Positions 44,401 through 52,264 of a DNA stretch of 64,000 bases are shown here, in pieces (the stretch's first letter is position 1; each line of letters begins with the position of its first letter). Source of the DNA: Dongia mobilis (GTDB lineage: Bacteria; Pseudomonadota; Alphaproteobacteria; Dongiales; Dongiaceae); contig NZ_SNYW01000009.1 in assembly GCF_004363235.1 (NCBI RefSeq), positions 186,001-250,000 on the forward strand. The letters are read 5' to 3'. The position numbers and the translations under genes were made by a program. The notes beneath the pieces are model-generated. The model was not told the origin of the DNA and ran no database searches. It saw only the letters and a program-made list of their open reading frames with translations.

Positions 44401-46413
44401 GGCGGCGACGGCATCATCCGGATCTCCGGTCCCACGGCAAGCCTGATCACGACGCCGAACGGCATCATCGTTGGCGATGCGGGCAAGGGCCATCTCATCG
44501 TCGAGCAGGGCGGGGCGGTATATTCCTTCAATGCCGAAAGCGGCCTTGGCAATCAGATCATCATCGGTCGCGAGACGGGCAGCGAGGGCCGCGTCGATGT
44601 GGACGGGGTCGAATCCATCATCGGCGAAGGCGAGCAACCGACCGATTATCACAGCACCATCCTGCTGACCGGCGACAACAACGCCATCGTGGTCGGCCTC
44701 GACGGCAAGGGCGAACTCAATGTAACCGATGGCGGCCTGGTCGGTACGCTGACGCTGGATATCGCCGCGGGCAAGGGTAATGGCCACGTCACCATCAGCG
44801 ACGAAGGCAGCAACGTCCTCGTATCGTCGCAATTCGGCCGCCGAACGGGCGAGTGGGAACAGGAAACCAGCGGACTGGTGCGCGTCGGCATCGGCAATGG
44901 CAGCGTCGGCATGCTCAGCGTGCTGGCCGGCGCCACCTTGCTTGTCACGAATGATGCCGAGGGCGAGACCAGCGCGCCGGGCATGGAAATCGGTGTCGAC
45001 GAGGGAAGCAAGGGTACGGTCACGATCGAGGGGAGCCAGTCGCAGGTCTCGATTATAGAGATGCCCAATTCAACCGAGTCCTGGGGCGCCTACCTTGCGA
45101 TCGGCGGTGCAGGTCACGGAAGCATGGTGGTCAAGGATGGCGGCGCCTTCGAGCTCTTCGGAGAGAATGCGCATGTCGTATTTGGCAGCCAGGCCGGTGG
45201 CAGCGGCTCGTTGCTGGTCACGGGAGAGTTTTCGACCTTCGACGTAAGCGGCGATGGCGCCATGGTCGAAATCGGCAGGTCCTTTGACGGGCCCAATTCG
45301 TCCGGCGCCTTGACTGTTCAGCAGGGGGCGGTCCTGTCGGTCGATTCCGGTAATTCCGAGGCCACCTATAACATCTACGTCAATGACGGGTCGCTGATGC
45401 AGATCATCGGCGGCACGGTCAATGGCAACATCCTGGTTTCCGGCGGCACGCTTTCGGCACCGGGCCTTGCCACGATCAATGGCAGCGTCGGCCTTGAAGA
45501 GAGCGACATTTTCCAATCGACCCTGTCGGTGGACGTCTGGGGTGAGCAGTCACATGGCAGTTTCGCCATTGGCGGCTCGTTCAACCTCAACCACGGCACC
45601 ATCGCCTTCAATTTCTATGGCGGCTACAACCCGCAGGGGGAGAGCAGCTTCACCTTCCTGACGGCGGAGACCGTCAATCTGGGCCTTTTCGGCAGCGAGG
45701 ATATCTCCCTCGCCGCCTATGGCGTCGACCAGTTCTTCTCCTTCGGTATCGGCCAGGAAGGGGGCAACCTCGAATTCATCGCCTACAACAGTTCGCTCGG
45801 CGGCAACAGCACCGTCTTCAAGGGTGGCAACCAGGACGACCGCTTCGGCGGCGACGAGAGCAAGGGTTATGCCCATCTCAGCGGCGGCGGCGGCGACGAC
45901 TGGCTGCTCTCGAATTACGGCGCCCAAGGGGAAGGCCGGCACATTCTCTATGGCGGTGCCGGCAATGACGTCCTGCAGGGCTTCGGCGATGCCGACGAGT
46001 TCTACATGGAAGCGACGACGGACAACTTCAGTGTTCTGTCAAATACCAGCGATCGCGATTTCGCGTTCGACCATATTCTGGAGTTCGACACCGCCGCCGA
46101 CCGGATCGTCTTTGATGAATTTTACGGTGGGGACGGCTGGGGTTTTGAACTGGACGACCCCACGGGCTTCGATCCGAACAGCTTCATCCAGCTTGACCAG
46201 GGCGTCACCTATGACGGCGTCCTCGGCTTCGAGCATCAGGCCTATGACGGCAAGAACCCGGTACTGATCCTCGAGAATCTCGGCGACGGCAATTACAACC
46301 TGATCTATGACGGCAATGGCGCCGATGAGGGCTATACCATCGTCGCCAATGTGCAGACGACCAGCGGGAGCTTCTCGGTCGAGAATGTCGGCATCAATCC
46401 GGCCTCGAATTGA
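41407..46413 (+). CDS. Mosaic type I-secreted RTX/cadherin adhesin
   Basis: A 1668-residue acidic, cysteine-poor protein with no signal peptide and a strong GGGAGG ribosome site. Domains in order: an N-terminal region (1-125); a FecR-like beta domain (about 125-240, DGTTFSLSAGARMTIDEM to NTPVGTIGIRGT); an RTX calcium-binding block (about 430-572); cadherin-type repeats ending in Asp-rich linkers (about 647-960); an array of T5SS/PEP-CTERM-type beta repeats (about 966-1363, VGxxGxGxLxV pattern); a second short RTX block (about 1473-1532); and a C-terminal tail resembling a type I secretion signal. It is probably a surface adhesin exported by the flanking channel, transporter and adaptor. The ligand is unknown. 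Confidence 0.92.
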   Translation: MVATPDLDLSGDGRRLVIRADGEARIDLADLGGSGDAGSILKAGFQQHGADLLIDMAGGRDIVIKDYFTQDVAADLVLDGAARLDGSLVTRLAQPAASGLFAESGQLASDALQQAQAADAVGSVESISGTVSVQRGGTTVELAQGDPIFLNDVILAGSDGSVGIVFVDGTTFSLSAGARMTIDEMVYDPSSGGGSLVTSVLQGAFVFSTGSIAPNGNMEVNTPVGTIGIRGTTVAARIALEGSDTVIVLLADPDGHVGRIFFQNGGGLVELTEANTAVFVTSFFIGPGEPTEVTPAQLIEFFDQLLQFHSTGPANQEGAIDEGDVEDLASQLADQLGLGDFALAAGGDGEQMQMETTDSVGKLSEWLGFVPDPLQPVSFTTVNLSGNVGTNGIQIPGGPNQPGIPNDYLDPFSPPAGTTPPPSPFNFFTGGPGNDLLDASNSNKSAIITGSGGDDTLIGSSFDDQVAGGGGDDTIVAGHGGGNDFYDGGDDEDTIVYASTDEGVIVDLGAGTASGDPDIGVDKLANIENVTGGSGNDKLIGNGGANVLSGAAGADELQGNGGDDTLIGGESGSLGGAYGNSWVEDTDVAVFTGNAADYKIVVGEGGDIQVFDLREGSPDGADSLQEMEKIRFADQEIWISDLNYGDNYAPTDIQIEGGAVPENAQGATVGYLYAVDADEEDWHQFSVADERFEIVEGELRLRDGVSLDYEALENGEIQVEVTATDSAGLSVTKTLTIAVGDENDPPSGPTDVDNAANLVNENAAAGTYVGITAQSTDQDPDETVTYSLAEDAGGRFQIDAQTGKVTVAEGADLDFEEATSYQITVRANSSGELGNEETFTINIGDVNEAPGEIADTDQDNPYYNSVFENAGNGTTVGITAQASDPDAGDVITYSLEDDFDGLFQIDGATGIVTIKDNSKLDFETTSSYDLTVVATDKGGLSSQQTFTVQVEDADEGGDGGQVIRNDGLLIVGKDGFGELEISGEESEQSTKAIIGQEVGGDGIIRISGPTASLITTPNGIIVGDAGKGHLIVEQGGAVYSFNAESGLGNQIIIGRETGSEGRVDVDGVESIIGEGEQPTDYHSTILLTGDNNAIVVGLDGKGELNVTDGGLVGTLTLDIAAGKGNGHVTISDEGSNVLVSSQFGRRTGEWEQETSGLVRVGIGNGSVGMLSVLAGATLLVTNDAEGETSAPGMEIGVDEGSKGTVTIEGSQSQVSIIEMPNSTESWGAYLAIGGAGHGSMVVKDGGAFELFGENAHVVFGSQAGGSGSLLVTGEFSTFDVSGDGAMVEIGRSFDGPNSSGALTVQQGAVLSVDSGNSEATYNIYVNDGSLMQIIGGTVNGNILVSGGTLSAPGLATINGSVGLEESDIFQSTLSVDVWGEQSHGSFAIGGSFNLNHGTIAFNFYGGYNPQGESSFTFLTAETVNLGLFGSEDISLAAYGVDQFFSFGIGQEGGNLEFIAYNSSLGGNSTVFKGGNQDDRFGGDESKGYAHLSGGGGDDWLLSNYGAQGEGRHILYGGAGNDVLQGFGDADEFYMEATTDNFSVLSNTSDRDFAFDHILEFDTAADRIVFDEFYGGDGWGFELDDPTGFDPNSFIQLDQGVTYDGVLGFEHQAYDGKNPVLILENLGDGNYNLIYDGNGADEGYTIVANVQTTSGSFSVENVGINPASN
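42694..43123 (+). repeat. RTX (hemolysin-type) nonapeptide repeats, block 1
   Basis: Gly/Asp-rich units such as GGPGNDLLD, GSGGDDTLIG, GGSGNDKLIG and GNGGDDTLIG bind calcium and fold into a parallel beta-roll after secretion. A spacer ending IENVTGG separates two sub-blocks, as in many RTX proteins. Confidence 0.9.
43345..44285 (+). repeat. Three cadherin-like repeats
   Basis: Three units of about 100 residues share the pattern VPENAxGxxVGxLxAxDxD ... DYEALxx, with the calcium-binding DENDPP / DVNEAPG linkers. Present units start near PTDIQIEGG, PTDVDNAA and IADTDQD. They form extended, calcium-stiffened stalks. Confidence 0.85.
44302..45493 (+). repeat. T5SS/PEP-CTERM-associated-type beta repeats
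   Basis: About ten degenerate units carry the core (I/V)(I/V)GxxGxGxLxVxxGG, for example IVGDAGKGHLIVEQGGAV, VVGLDGKGELNVTDGG and AIGGAGHGSMVVKDGG. This pattern is best known from autotransporters and PEP-CTERM proteins and predicts a beta-helix. Confidence 0.75.
45823..46002 (+). repeat. RTX repeats, block 2, near the C-terminus
   Basis: A short block with GGNQDDRFGGD, GGGGDDWLL and GGAGNDVLQGFGDAD precedes the presumed secretion signal, the usual position for type I substrates. Confidence 0.8.
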
Positions 46414-48125
46414 TACGCGCCATGTTGGACCGGCGCTACCGGATGCTGATGGACAAACTGGGCCCGGCTTTGCCGGGCCTTCTGGTGATGTCCCTTTTCA
46501 TCAACCTGCTGGCGCTGGCGACGCCGCTTTTCGTCATGCAGGTCTATGACCGGGTGATTTTCCACGCCGGGCTCACGACCCTGCAGGCCCTGGTTCTCGG
46601 CATCTGTGCCGTCATCCTGTTCGATTTCTTCCTGCGCCAGGCGCGCAGCCGGGTGTTGCAGCGCGTGGCCCTGGCGGTCGATGTTGATCTCGGCCGGGCG
46701 CTCTTCGCCAAGGTCGCCGGCCTGCCATTGCAGGTGCTGGAGGCAAGGCCGGGCCATACCTGGCAGTTCCTGTTCCGCGATCTCGAGACCGTGCGCAACA
46801 CGGTGGCCGGGGCGGCGATCGTCGCCATCGTCGATCTGCCTTTCATCGTCTTCTTCCTGGGGCTGGTGATCTGGCTGGCGCCGCCTCTCGCCTGGGTCTT
46901 CGCCATCGTCGCCGTCGCCTTTGCCGTACTCGGCCTCTGGAATGGGCTCACGGTCGGCCATGCGACAAGGCTCGAGCGCGAGGCCGGCATGCGCCGGGAC
47001 CGCATCCTCAACGAGATCGTCCTCGGGCGCGCGGTGATGAAATCCGCCGCCATGGCGCGCCCATTGCAGGATCTGTGGGAAGACGGCCAGGCCGCCAGCA
47101 TCGCGTCCTCGATCCGCCGCGGCCGCCTGGCCGATTCCTCGATGAATGTCGGCGCCAGCCTCGGGGTCATCGCTACGATCGCGCTCACTTCGGTTGGCGC
47201 GGTTGCGATCCTCGACCTCGAGATGACGGTCGGCACGCTGGTTGCCGCCAATCTGCTGGCGGGACGCCTGATCGCGCCGCTCTCGCAGCTCATCTCCTCC
47301 TGGCGCGCCCTCGCGCAGATGCGCGATTCGGCCGGGCGGCTGGCGGCGATCCTGGCTGAGCCTGATGACCGCCGCGCGGATGCCATCGACCTGCCGCGCC
47401 CCAGCGGCCGCCTGCAGCTCGAGGCCGTGAGCTTCGCCTATGTGCCGGAGGCGCCGCCGGTCCTTGGCAATATCAGCCTGCGCTTCGGACCGGGCGGGCT
47501 CCATGCCATCGTCGGTCCCAATGGCAGCGGCAAGACCACGCTGCTCAAAATCGCCCATGGCCTCTATCGCCCGTCGAAGGGGCGCGTGCTGCTGGACGAC
47601 GGCGACATGAGCCAGTTCAGCCGCGACCAGATCGCGCGCTGGATCGGCTATGTGCCCCAGGACGGCTTCCTCTTCTCCGGCAGCGTGCGCGAGAACATCG
47701 CCCGCTTCTCCGGCGAAGTGGCCGATGCCGAGATCCTGGCGGCGGCCCAGCTCGCCGGCGTCCATGCCTTCGTGGCTGATCTGCCGGACGGATACGATAC
47801 CCAGGTGGGCGAGGGCGGCAGCCGCTTCTCGACCGGCCAGCGCCAGCGGATCGCTATCGCCCGCGCCCTGGTCGGCCGCCCGCCGATCCTGCTGCTGGAC
47901 GAGCCGACCAGCAATCTCGACCGCGAGGCGGAGGAAGAGTTGCGCCGGCAGCTGGTGGAACTTGGCAAGTCGACCACGGTCATCGTCGTCACCCACAGCC
48001 CGGCCTTGCTCCAGTCCAGCGACAGCATTACCGTTCTCATCAAGGGCAATATCGCGCTGGCGGGCCGCAGTGACCAGGTCCTGCCGCGCCTGATGGGCAA
48101 CAATGTGCGGCAGGTGGGCACATGA
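46410..48125 (+). CDS. Type I secretion ABC transporter (fused permease/ATPase)
   Basis: A 571-residue protein starting at a TTG that overlaps the adhesin stop (ATG at 46422 is an alternative). The membrane domain opens with LFINLLALATPLFVMQVYDRV, the hallmark of HlyB/PrtD/LapB transporters. There is no N-terminal C39-like domain, as in the PrtD subgroup. In the ATPase, Walker A GPNGSGKT is at 369-376 and Walker B ends at Asp497-Glu498. The signature motif is FSTGQ (473-477) instead of LSGGQ, while the following RQRIAIARAL is normal. It should drive one-step export of the adjacent adhesin from the cytoplasm. Confidence 0.95.
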   Translation: MIRAMLDRRYRMLMDKLGPALPGLLVMSLFINLLALATPLFVMQVYDRVIFHAGLTTLQALVLGICAVILFDFFLRQARSRVLQRVALAVDVDLGRALFAKVAGLPLQVLEARPGHTWQFLFRDLETVRNTVAGAAIVAIVDLPFIVFFLGLVIWLAPPLAWVFAIVAVAFAVLGLWNGLTVGHATRLEREAGMRRDRILNEIVLGRAVMKSAAMARPLQDLWEDGQAASIASSIRRGRLADSSMNVGASLGVIATIALTSVGAVAILDLEMTVGTLVAANLLAGRLIAPLSQLISSWRALAQMRDSAGRLAAILAEPDDRRADAIDLPRPSGRLQLEAVSFAYVPEAPPVLGNISLRFGPGGLHAIVGPNGSGKTTLLKIAHGLYRPSKGRVLLDDGDMSQFSRDQIARWIGYVPQDGFLFSGSVRENIARFSGEVADAEILAAAQLAGVHAFVADLPDGYDTQVGEGGSRFSTGQRQRIAIARALVGRPPILLLDEPTSNLDREAEEELRRQLVELGKSTTVIVVTHSPALLQSSDSITVLIKGNIALAGRSDQVLPRLMGNNVRQVGT

Positions 48126-49414
48126 CGCTGGCTCTCGATTCCCTGCGACGCGATACGCGTTCATCCGGCTGGTCGGTGCTGGCGATGATCAGCATCGGCC
48201 TGATCTGTGCGTTTGTCGTCTGGGCGACAGTCGCGGAGTTCGACCAGTTCTCGATCGCCCAGGGCGAGGTGGCGCCGGCCGACAAGGTCAAGGTCATCCA
48301 GCATCTCGAGGGTGGCTCGATCGCCGCAATCTTCGTCACCGACGGACAGGTGGTGACAGCCGGCAGCGAATTGGTCGCGGTCGAGCTTGGCCTGGGCGGC
48401 GCCAATCGTGAGGAATTGCAGGCCCGCCTCGACAGCCTCGCCTTGCTGCGGGCACGCCTGCTGGCGGAATCGAGCGACCAGCCGCTCACCCTGCCGGCCG
48501 ATGTCGCGCAGAGGCGGCCGGACCTTGCCGCAGCCGAGCAATCCGCCTATAGCGCCCGCCAGACCGAACTCGCCAACCGCATCGAATCCGCCCAGCAGCG
48601 GGTGCGTCAGCAGGAACTCGCGGTCAGCGAGCTGCAGGCCACCTTCAATGCCACTGTCACCGATCTCGACCTCGCCGGGAAGAACCTCGCCATGTCGCAG
48701 GACCTGCTGCGCGACGGGCTCACCTCCAAGATGGAACACCTGGCGCGCGAACGCGAGGCGAAGCTGCTGGAGGGGAAGGTCAGCGCGCTGCGCTCCTCGC
48801 TTCCGAAGGCGCGCGCGGCGCTCGACGAGGCGCGCGCCAACCTCAACGATGAAAAGCTAAAATTCAACCGCGCCGCCTTCGAGGAACTGGGAAAGGTGGA
48901 GCAGGACATCTCCTCGACCAACGAGATGTTTGCCGAGGCCGATACCCAGGCCTCGCGCAAGATCATCCGCGCGCCGGTCGACGGCATCGTCAAGAATTTG
49001 CGATTCCATACCATCGGGGGTGTCATCGGACCGGGCGATCCGATCATGGAAATCGTGCCGGTCAACGAGAGCGTCGTGATCGAGGCGCGGCTGCGGCCGG
49101 AAGACAGCGGCGTCGTCGAGATGGGCCAGCCGGTCCGCATCAAGATCAGCGCTTATGATTTCACCCGGTTTGGGACGCTCTCCGGTACGCTGACCTATAT
49201 CAGCGCGGATTCCGTGGCCGACGACGAGGGCAATACCTTCTTCCAGGTCCTGGTGACGCCGGACAAATCCTATCTGGGCGAGACGCCGGGCGAATATCCG
49301 ATCCGCCCCGGCATGACGGCGACGGTGGATATCAGGACTGGTACGCGCACGGTCATCGAATTCCTGCTGAAACCTGTCATGCGGCTGCGCTACGACAGCC
49401 TGCGCGAGGGCTGA
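48122..49414 (+). CDS. HlyD-family periplasmic adaptor of the type I secretion system
   Basis: A 430-residue adaptor with one N-terminal membrane helix (about 18-38) and lipoyl-like halves, seen at HLEGGSIAAIFVTDGQ and KIIRAPVDGIVKNLRF. A long coiled-coil hairpin lies between them (about 100-285), and a beta-barrel/C-terminal part includes the family signature around IRPGMTATVDIRTGTRTV. It links the inner-membrane ABC transporter to the TolC channel. The start overlaps the transporter stop by 4 bases (ATGA), giving translational coupling. Confidence 0.96.
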   Translation: MTLALDSLRRDTRSSGWSVLAMISIGLICAFVVWATVAEFDQFSIAQGEVAPADKVKVIQHLEGGSIAAIFVTDGQVVTAGSELVAVELGLGGANREELQARLDSLALLRARLLAESSDQPLTLPADVAQRRPDLAAAEQSAYSARQTELANRIESAQQRVRQQELAVSELQATFNATVTDLDLAGKNLAMSQDLLRDGLTSKMEHLAREREAKLLEGKVSALRSSLPKARAALDEARANLNDEKLKFNRAAFEELGKVEQDISSTNEMFAEADTQASRKIIRAPVDGIVKNLRFHTIGGVIGPGDPIMEIVPVNESVVIEARLRPEDSGVVEMGQPVRIKISAYDFTRFGTLSGTLTYISADSVADDEGNTFFQVLVTPDKSYLGETPGEYPIRPGMTATVDIRTGTRTVIEFLLKPVMRLRYDSLREG

Positions 49415-49421
49415 GCGCGAC

Positions 49422-52076
49422 GTGCCGGAGGCTGGTTCATCCTGGCGCCGCCGGCTGGCGCGCATCTTCCTGCGCGGGCATTGGCTGGTCGCACTCCTGC
49501 TGCTCGCTCTGCTGGCGTTACGCTTCCAGGACCCGGCCGTGGTCCAGAAACTGCGTTTCATTCAATTCGACCTGTTTCAACAGATCGAGCCGCGCCCCGA
49601 CGCCCGGGCGCCGGTCGTTATTGTCGACATCGACGATGCCAGCCTGGCCGAGATCGGCCAATGGCCCTGGCCGCGTGACGTGCTGGCTAAACTGGTGGAC
49701 CGGCTGCGCGAGGCCGGCATAGGCGTCATCGGCTTCGACGTGACCTTCCCTGAAGCCGACCGCGCGACGCCCGGATGGGTGTTTGATGCCCTGGGCGAAG
49801 GTGCCAACGGCTTTGCCGCCGACATGATGGCTGGCCCCAGCAACGATACCGTCTTTGCCGACGCCATGCGCAAGGCCCGCGTCGTCCTCGGTATGGCCGG
49901 TTCGGGTCGCATCACCGCCAAGGGCGACCAGCCGATTCCAACCCCGCTGGGTGAACTGGGCGGCGATCCGCGGCCCTATCTCCCCGCCTTTCCCGGCATC
50001 GTCGCCAATCTGGCCGAGCTCGACCAGGCGGCCGCCGGCCGCGGTGCCTTTTCCCTGCGGCCCGAAACCGACACCATCATCCGGCGGGTACCGACCCTGA
50101 TCCGGGTCGAGCAGCAGATCTATCCCTCACTGGTCGCGGAAATCCTGCGCGTGGCCATGGGTGAGCCCAGCATGACGATCCGCTCCAACCAGCACGGGAT
50201 CGACAGCCTGATCATCCAGAAGGCGCGAATACCCACGGACCGCCACGGCAATGTCTGGGTGCGCTACCAGCAGCGCGATCCCTCAATTTATATTCCGGCG
50301 GCTGATATCCTCGCCGGAAAGGTACTGTCCGAACGGCTGCAGGGGCGGATTGCCCTGGTAGGAACCTCGGCGGCGGGGCTGGAGGACATCGTGGCGACGC
50401 CGCTCGGCGTCCAGGTGCCCGGCGTCGAGATCCACTGGCAATTGCTCGGTTCCATCCTCAGCAACCAGTATCTATATCGGTTGGGCTTTGCCGATGCTGC
50501 CGAGATGGCTGTGGTGCTGGTTATCGGCCTGCTCATCATCCTTCTCGCCGGCCTTCTGAAGGCGCGCTGGACGGCACTCCTGCTGCTGGCCCTGCTGGCG
50601 GCCTCGGCCGGCGGTGCCTGGTATGCCTTCAGTGCCCACGGCCTGCTGTTCGATACGGTCTATCCCGGTATCGCCGCGATCCTGCTCTATACGGCCCAGA
50701 CCTATATCAGCCATCATGCCTCGGAGCGGCAGCGGCGGCAGGTGAGCGAAGCTTTCGGCCGCTATGTGTCGCCGGTCCTGGTGCAGCGCCTGGCCAAGGA
50801 CGCGACACGGTTGGAACTGGGTGGCGAGACGCGGGACATGAGCATCCTGTTCTGCGACATCCGCGGCTTCACCCAGATATCCGAGCGCTTCAAGGGCAAT
50901 CCCCAGGGCCTGACCGCCCTCATCAACCGTTTCCTGACACCGCTCACCGAGGAGGTGATGCAGCATCAGGGCACGATCGACAAGTATATGGGCGATTGCA
51001 TCATGGCATTCTGGAACGCGCCGCTCGACGATCCCAGGCACGCGCGCAATGCCTGTACAGCGGCACTCGCCATGTTCCGCGCCCTCGACGATCTCAACGC
51101 CGAACTGTCGCTCGAGGCGCGCCAGGTCCAGCCGCCGGAGACTCTGCCGCGCGCTTATCGGCGCCTCAAGGAGTTGGGTGACGGCCGCGAGGAAGAACGG
51201 CTGCAGATCGCGGCCACCTTGCGCAGCAATGCCAGCGAGGGACATGCCTATGCACAATATACCCTTGGCAAGGCCTATCGCGACGGCCTGATCGGTCGGC
51301 GCAGTGCCGACGAGGCGGTACGCTGGTTCGCGGCCGCGGCCGAGCAGGGCTACTCGCCCGCCCAGCGCAATCTGGGCGAACGTCTCGCCCGCGGCGACGG
51401 CGTCGCGCGGGACGAAATCCAGGCACTGCACTGGCTGACACTCGCCGCGCGCGACGGCCTCGCCGCGGCAGAAGAGGTCCGCATTGAACTGATGCAGCGC
51501 ATGAGTGTCGCCGAGATCGCTGCCGCCGAACGGCGCGCCCGCGCTTGGCGGCCGAACAGCCCGCGGGTCGGTATCACGGCAATCAACATGGGTATCGGCA
51601 TCAACACTGGCGAATGCGTCGTCGGCAATATGGGCTCGCGGCTGCGCTTCGACTATTCGGTCCTGGGCGATGCCGTGAACGTGGCGGCCCGCCTCGAATC
51701 ACAATCGAGCAATTACGGCGTCGATATCGTCATCAGCGAGTCGACCTATGCCGAGGCCAGCGATTTTGCCGCCATCGAAATCGACCGTATCATCGTCAAG
51801 GGCAAGAGCGAGCCGATCCGCATCTATGCCCTGCTGGGTACGCCGGAACTCGCCGCCTCGGACGATTTCCGCGACCTCTCCTGGCGGCACGCGGCGATGC
51901 TGCAGGCCTATCGCGAGCGGCAATGGCAGGAATGTCTGCAGCATGTCGAGGCCTGCGCCCATCTCTGGCCACGCCTCGCTCCGCTCTATGATCTCTACCG
52001 CGACCGGGTCGAAAACTATCTGGTCGATCCGCCCGGCGCCGATTGGGACGGCGTCTTCGTCGCCCTCAAGAAGTAG
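49422..52076 (+). CDS. CHASE2-class III adenylate/guanylate cyclase with Sel1-repeat insertion
   Basis: An 884-residue membrane protein starting at GTG, 7 bases after the adaptor stop. One N-terminal helix, a periplasmic CHASE2 sensor (about 50-340, with VVIVDIDDASLAEIG) and about three helices (about 350-430) precede a class III cyclase domain. Metal aspartates are Asp479 (FCDIRGF) and Asp525 (KYMGD). Lys521 fits ATP preference, and DYSVLGDAVNVAARLE (about 744-759) carries the transition-state Asn/Arg. Between them, about residues 565-717, sit Sel1-like repeats (ASEGHAYAQYTLGKAYRDG; AAEQGYSPAQRNLGERLARGDG) that lengthen the usual ~60-residue gap. All catalytic residues remain, so activity is expected. 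The product (cAMP or cGMP) is not certain. Confidence 0.92.
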   Translation: MPEAGSSWRRRLARIFLRGHWLVALLLLALLALRFQDPAVVQKLRFIQFDLFQQIEPRPDARAPVVIVDIDDASLAEIGQWPWPRDVLAKLVDRLREAGIGVIGFDVTFPEADRATPGWVFDALGEGANGFAADMMAGPSNDTVFADAMRKARVVLGMAGSGRITAKGDQPIPTPLGELGGDPRPYLPAFPGIVANLAELDQAAAGRGAFSLRPETDTIIRRVPTLIRVEQQIYPSLVAEILRVAMGEPSMTIRSNQHGIDSLIIQKARIPTDRHGNVWVRYQQRDPSIYIPAADILAGKVLSERLQGRIALVGTSAAGLEDIVATPLGVQVPGVEIHWQLLGSILSNQYLYRLGFADAAEMAVVLVIGLLIILLAGLLKARWTALLLLALLAASAGGAWYAFSAHGLLFDTVYPGIAAILLYTAQTYISHHASERQRRQVSEAFGRYVSPVLVQRLAKDATRLELGGETRDMSILFCDIRGFTQISERFKGNPQGLTALINRFLTPLTEEVMQHQGTIDKYMGDCIMAFWNAPLDDPRHARNACTAALAMFRALDDLNAELSLEARQVQPPETLPRAYRRLKELGDGREEERLQIAATLRSNASEGHAYAQYTLGKAYRDGLIGRRSADEAVRWFAAAAEQGYSPAQRNLGERLARGDGVARDEIQALHWLTLAARDGLAAAEEVRIELMQRMSVAEIAAAERRARAWRPNSPRVGITAINMGIGINTGECVVGNMGSRLRFDYSVLGDAVNVAARLESQSSNYGVDIVISESTYAEASDFAAIEIDRIIVKGKSEPIRIYALLGTPELAASDDFRDLSWRHAAMLQAYRERQWQECLQHVEACAHLWPRLAPLYDLYRDRVENYLVDPPGADWDGVFVALKK

Positions 52077-52090
52077 GGCTCAGGACGCAG

Positions 52091-52117
52091 GGCAGGGGCA
52101 AGAAATAGGTCCCTGCC
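52091..52117 (+). terminator. Hairpin after the adhesin operon, weak terminator candidate
   Basis: GGCAGGG (52091-52097) pairs perfectly with CCCTGCC (52111-52117) around a 13-base loop, 14 bases after the cyclase stop. There is no T-run, so intrinsic termination is uncertain. Confidence 0.35.
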
Positions 52118-52129
52118 ACGCTGGCGCCG

Positions 52130-52264
52130 TCAGGCGAGGTGGAGCGCAGTCGACAGACCGACCAGCAGCAAGGCGAGGACGGCAATCAACCGCCAGGCAG
52201 CGGCCGCCGAATGGCGCGCGTGGCCGATTTCTCGCAAAAGGTCGTTATAGTTCTCGTTGATCAT
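52130..52264 (-). CDS. 44-residue single-helix membrane protein
   Basis: The open frame reaches back to 52366, but a very strong ribosome site, GGAGGGG, lies just before the ATG at 52264, so I place the start there. The product begins MINENYNDLLREIGHARHS and ends with one hydrophobic helix (WRLIAVLALLLVGLSTAL). That is a typical small inner-membrane protein with a short charged cytoplasmic face. It converges on the cyclase gene. The function is unknown. The 277 bases between its start and the 52542 gene hold a run of eight A and no clear gene. Confidence 0.55.
   Translation of the reverse strand: MINENYNDLLREIGHARHSAAAAWRLIAVLALLLVGLSTALHLA

Noticed and set aside
43048-48164. Long antisense open frames (43048-44832 and 46332-48164) under the adhesin and transporter genes
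   Set aside because: Explained by codon composition of the repeat-rich adhesin and the ABC transporter genes on the sense strand.
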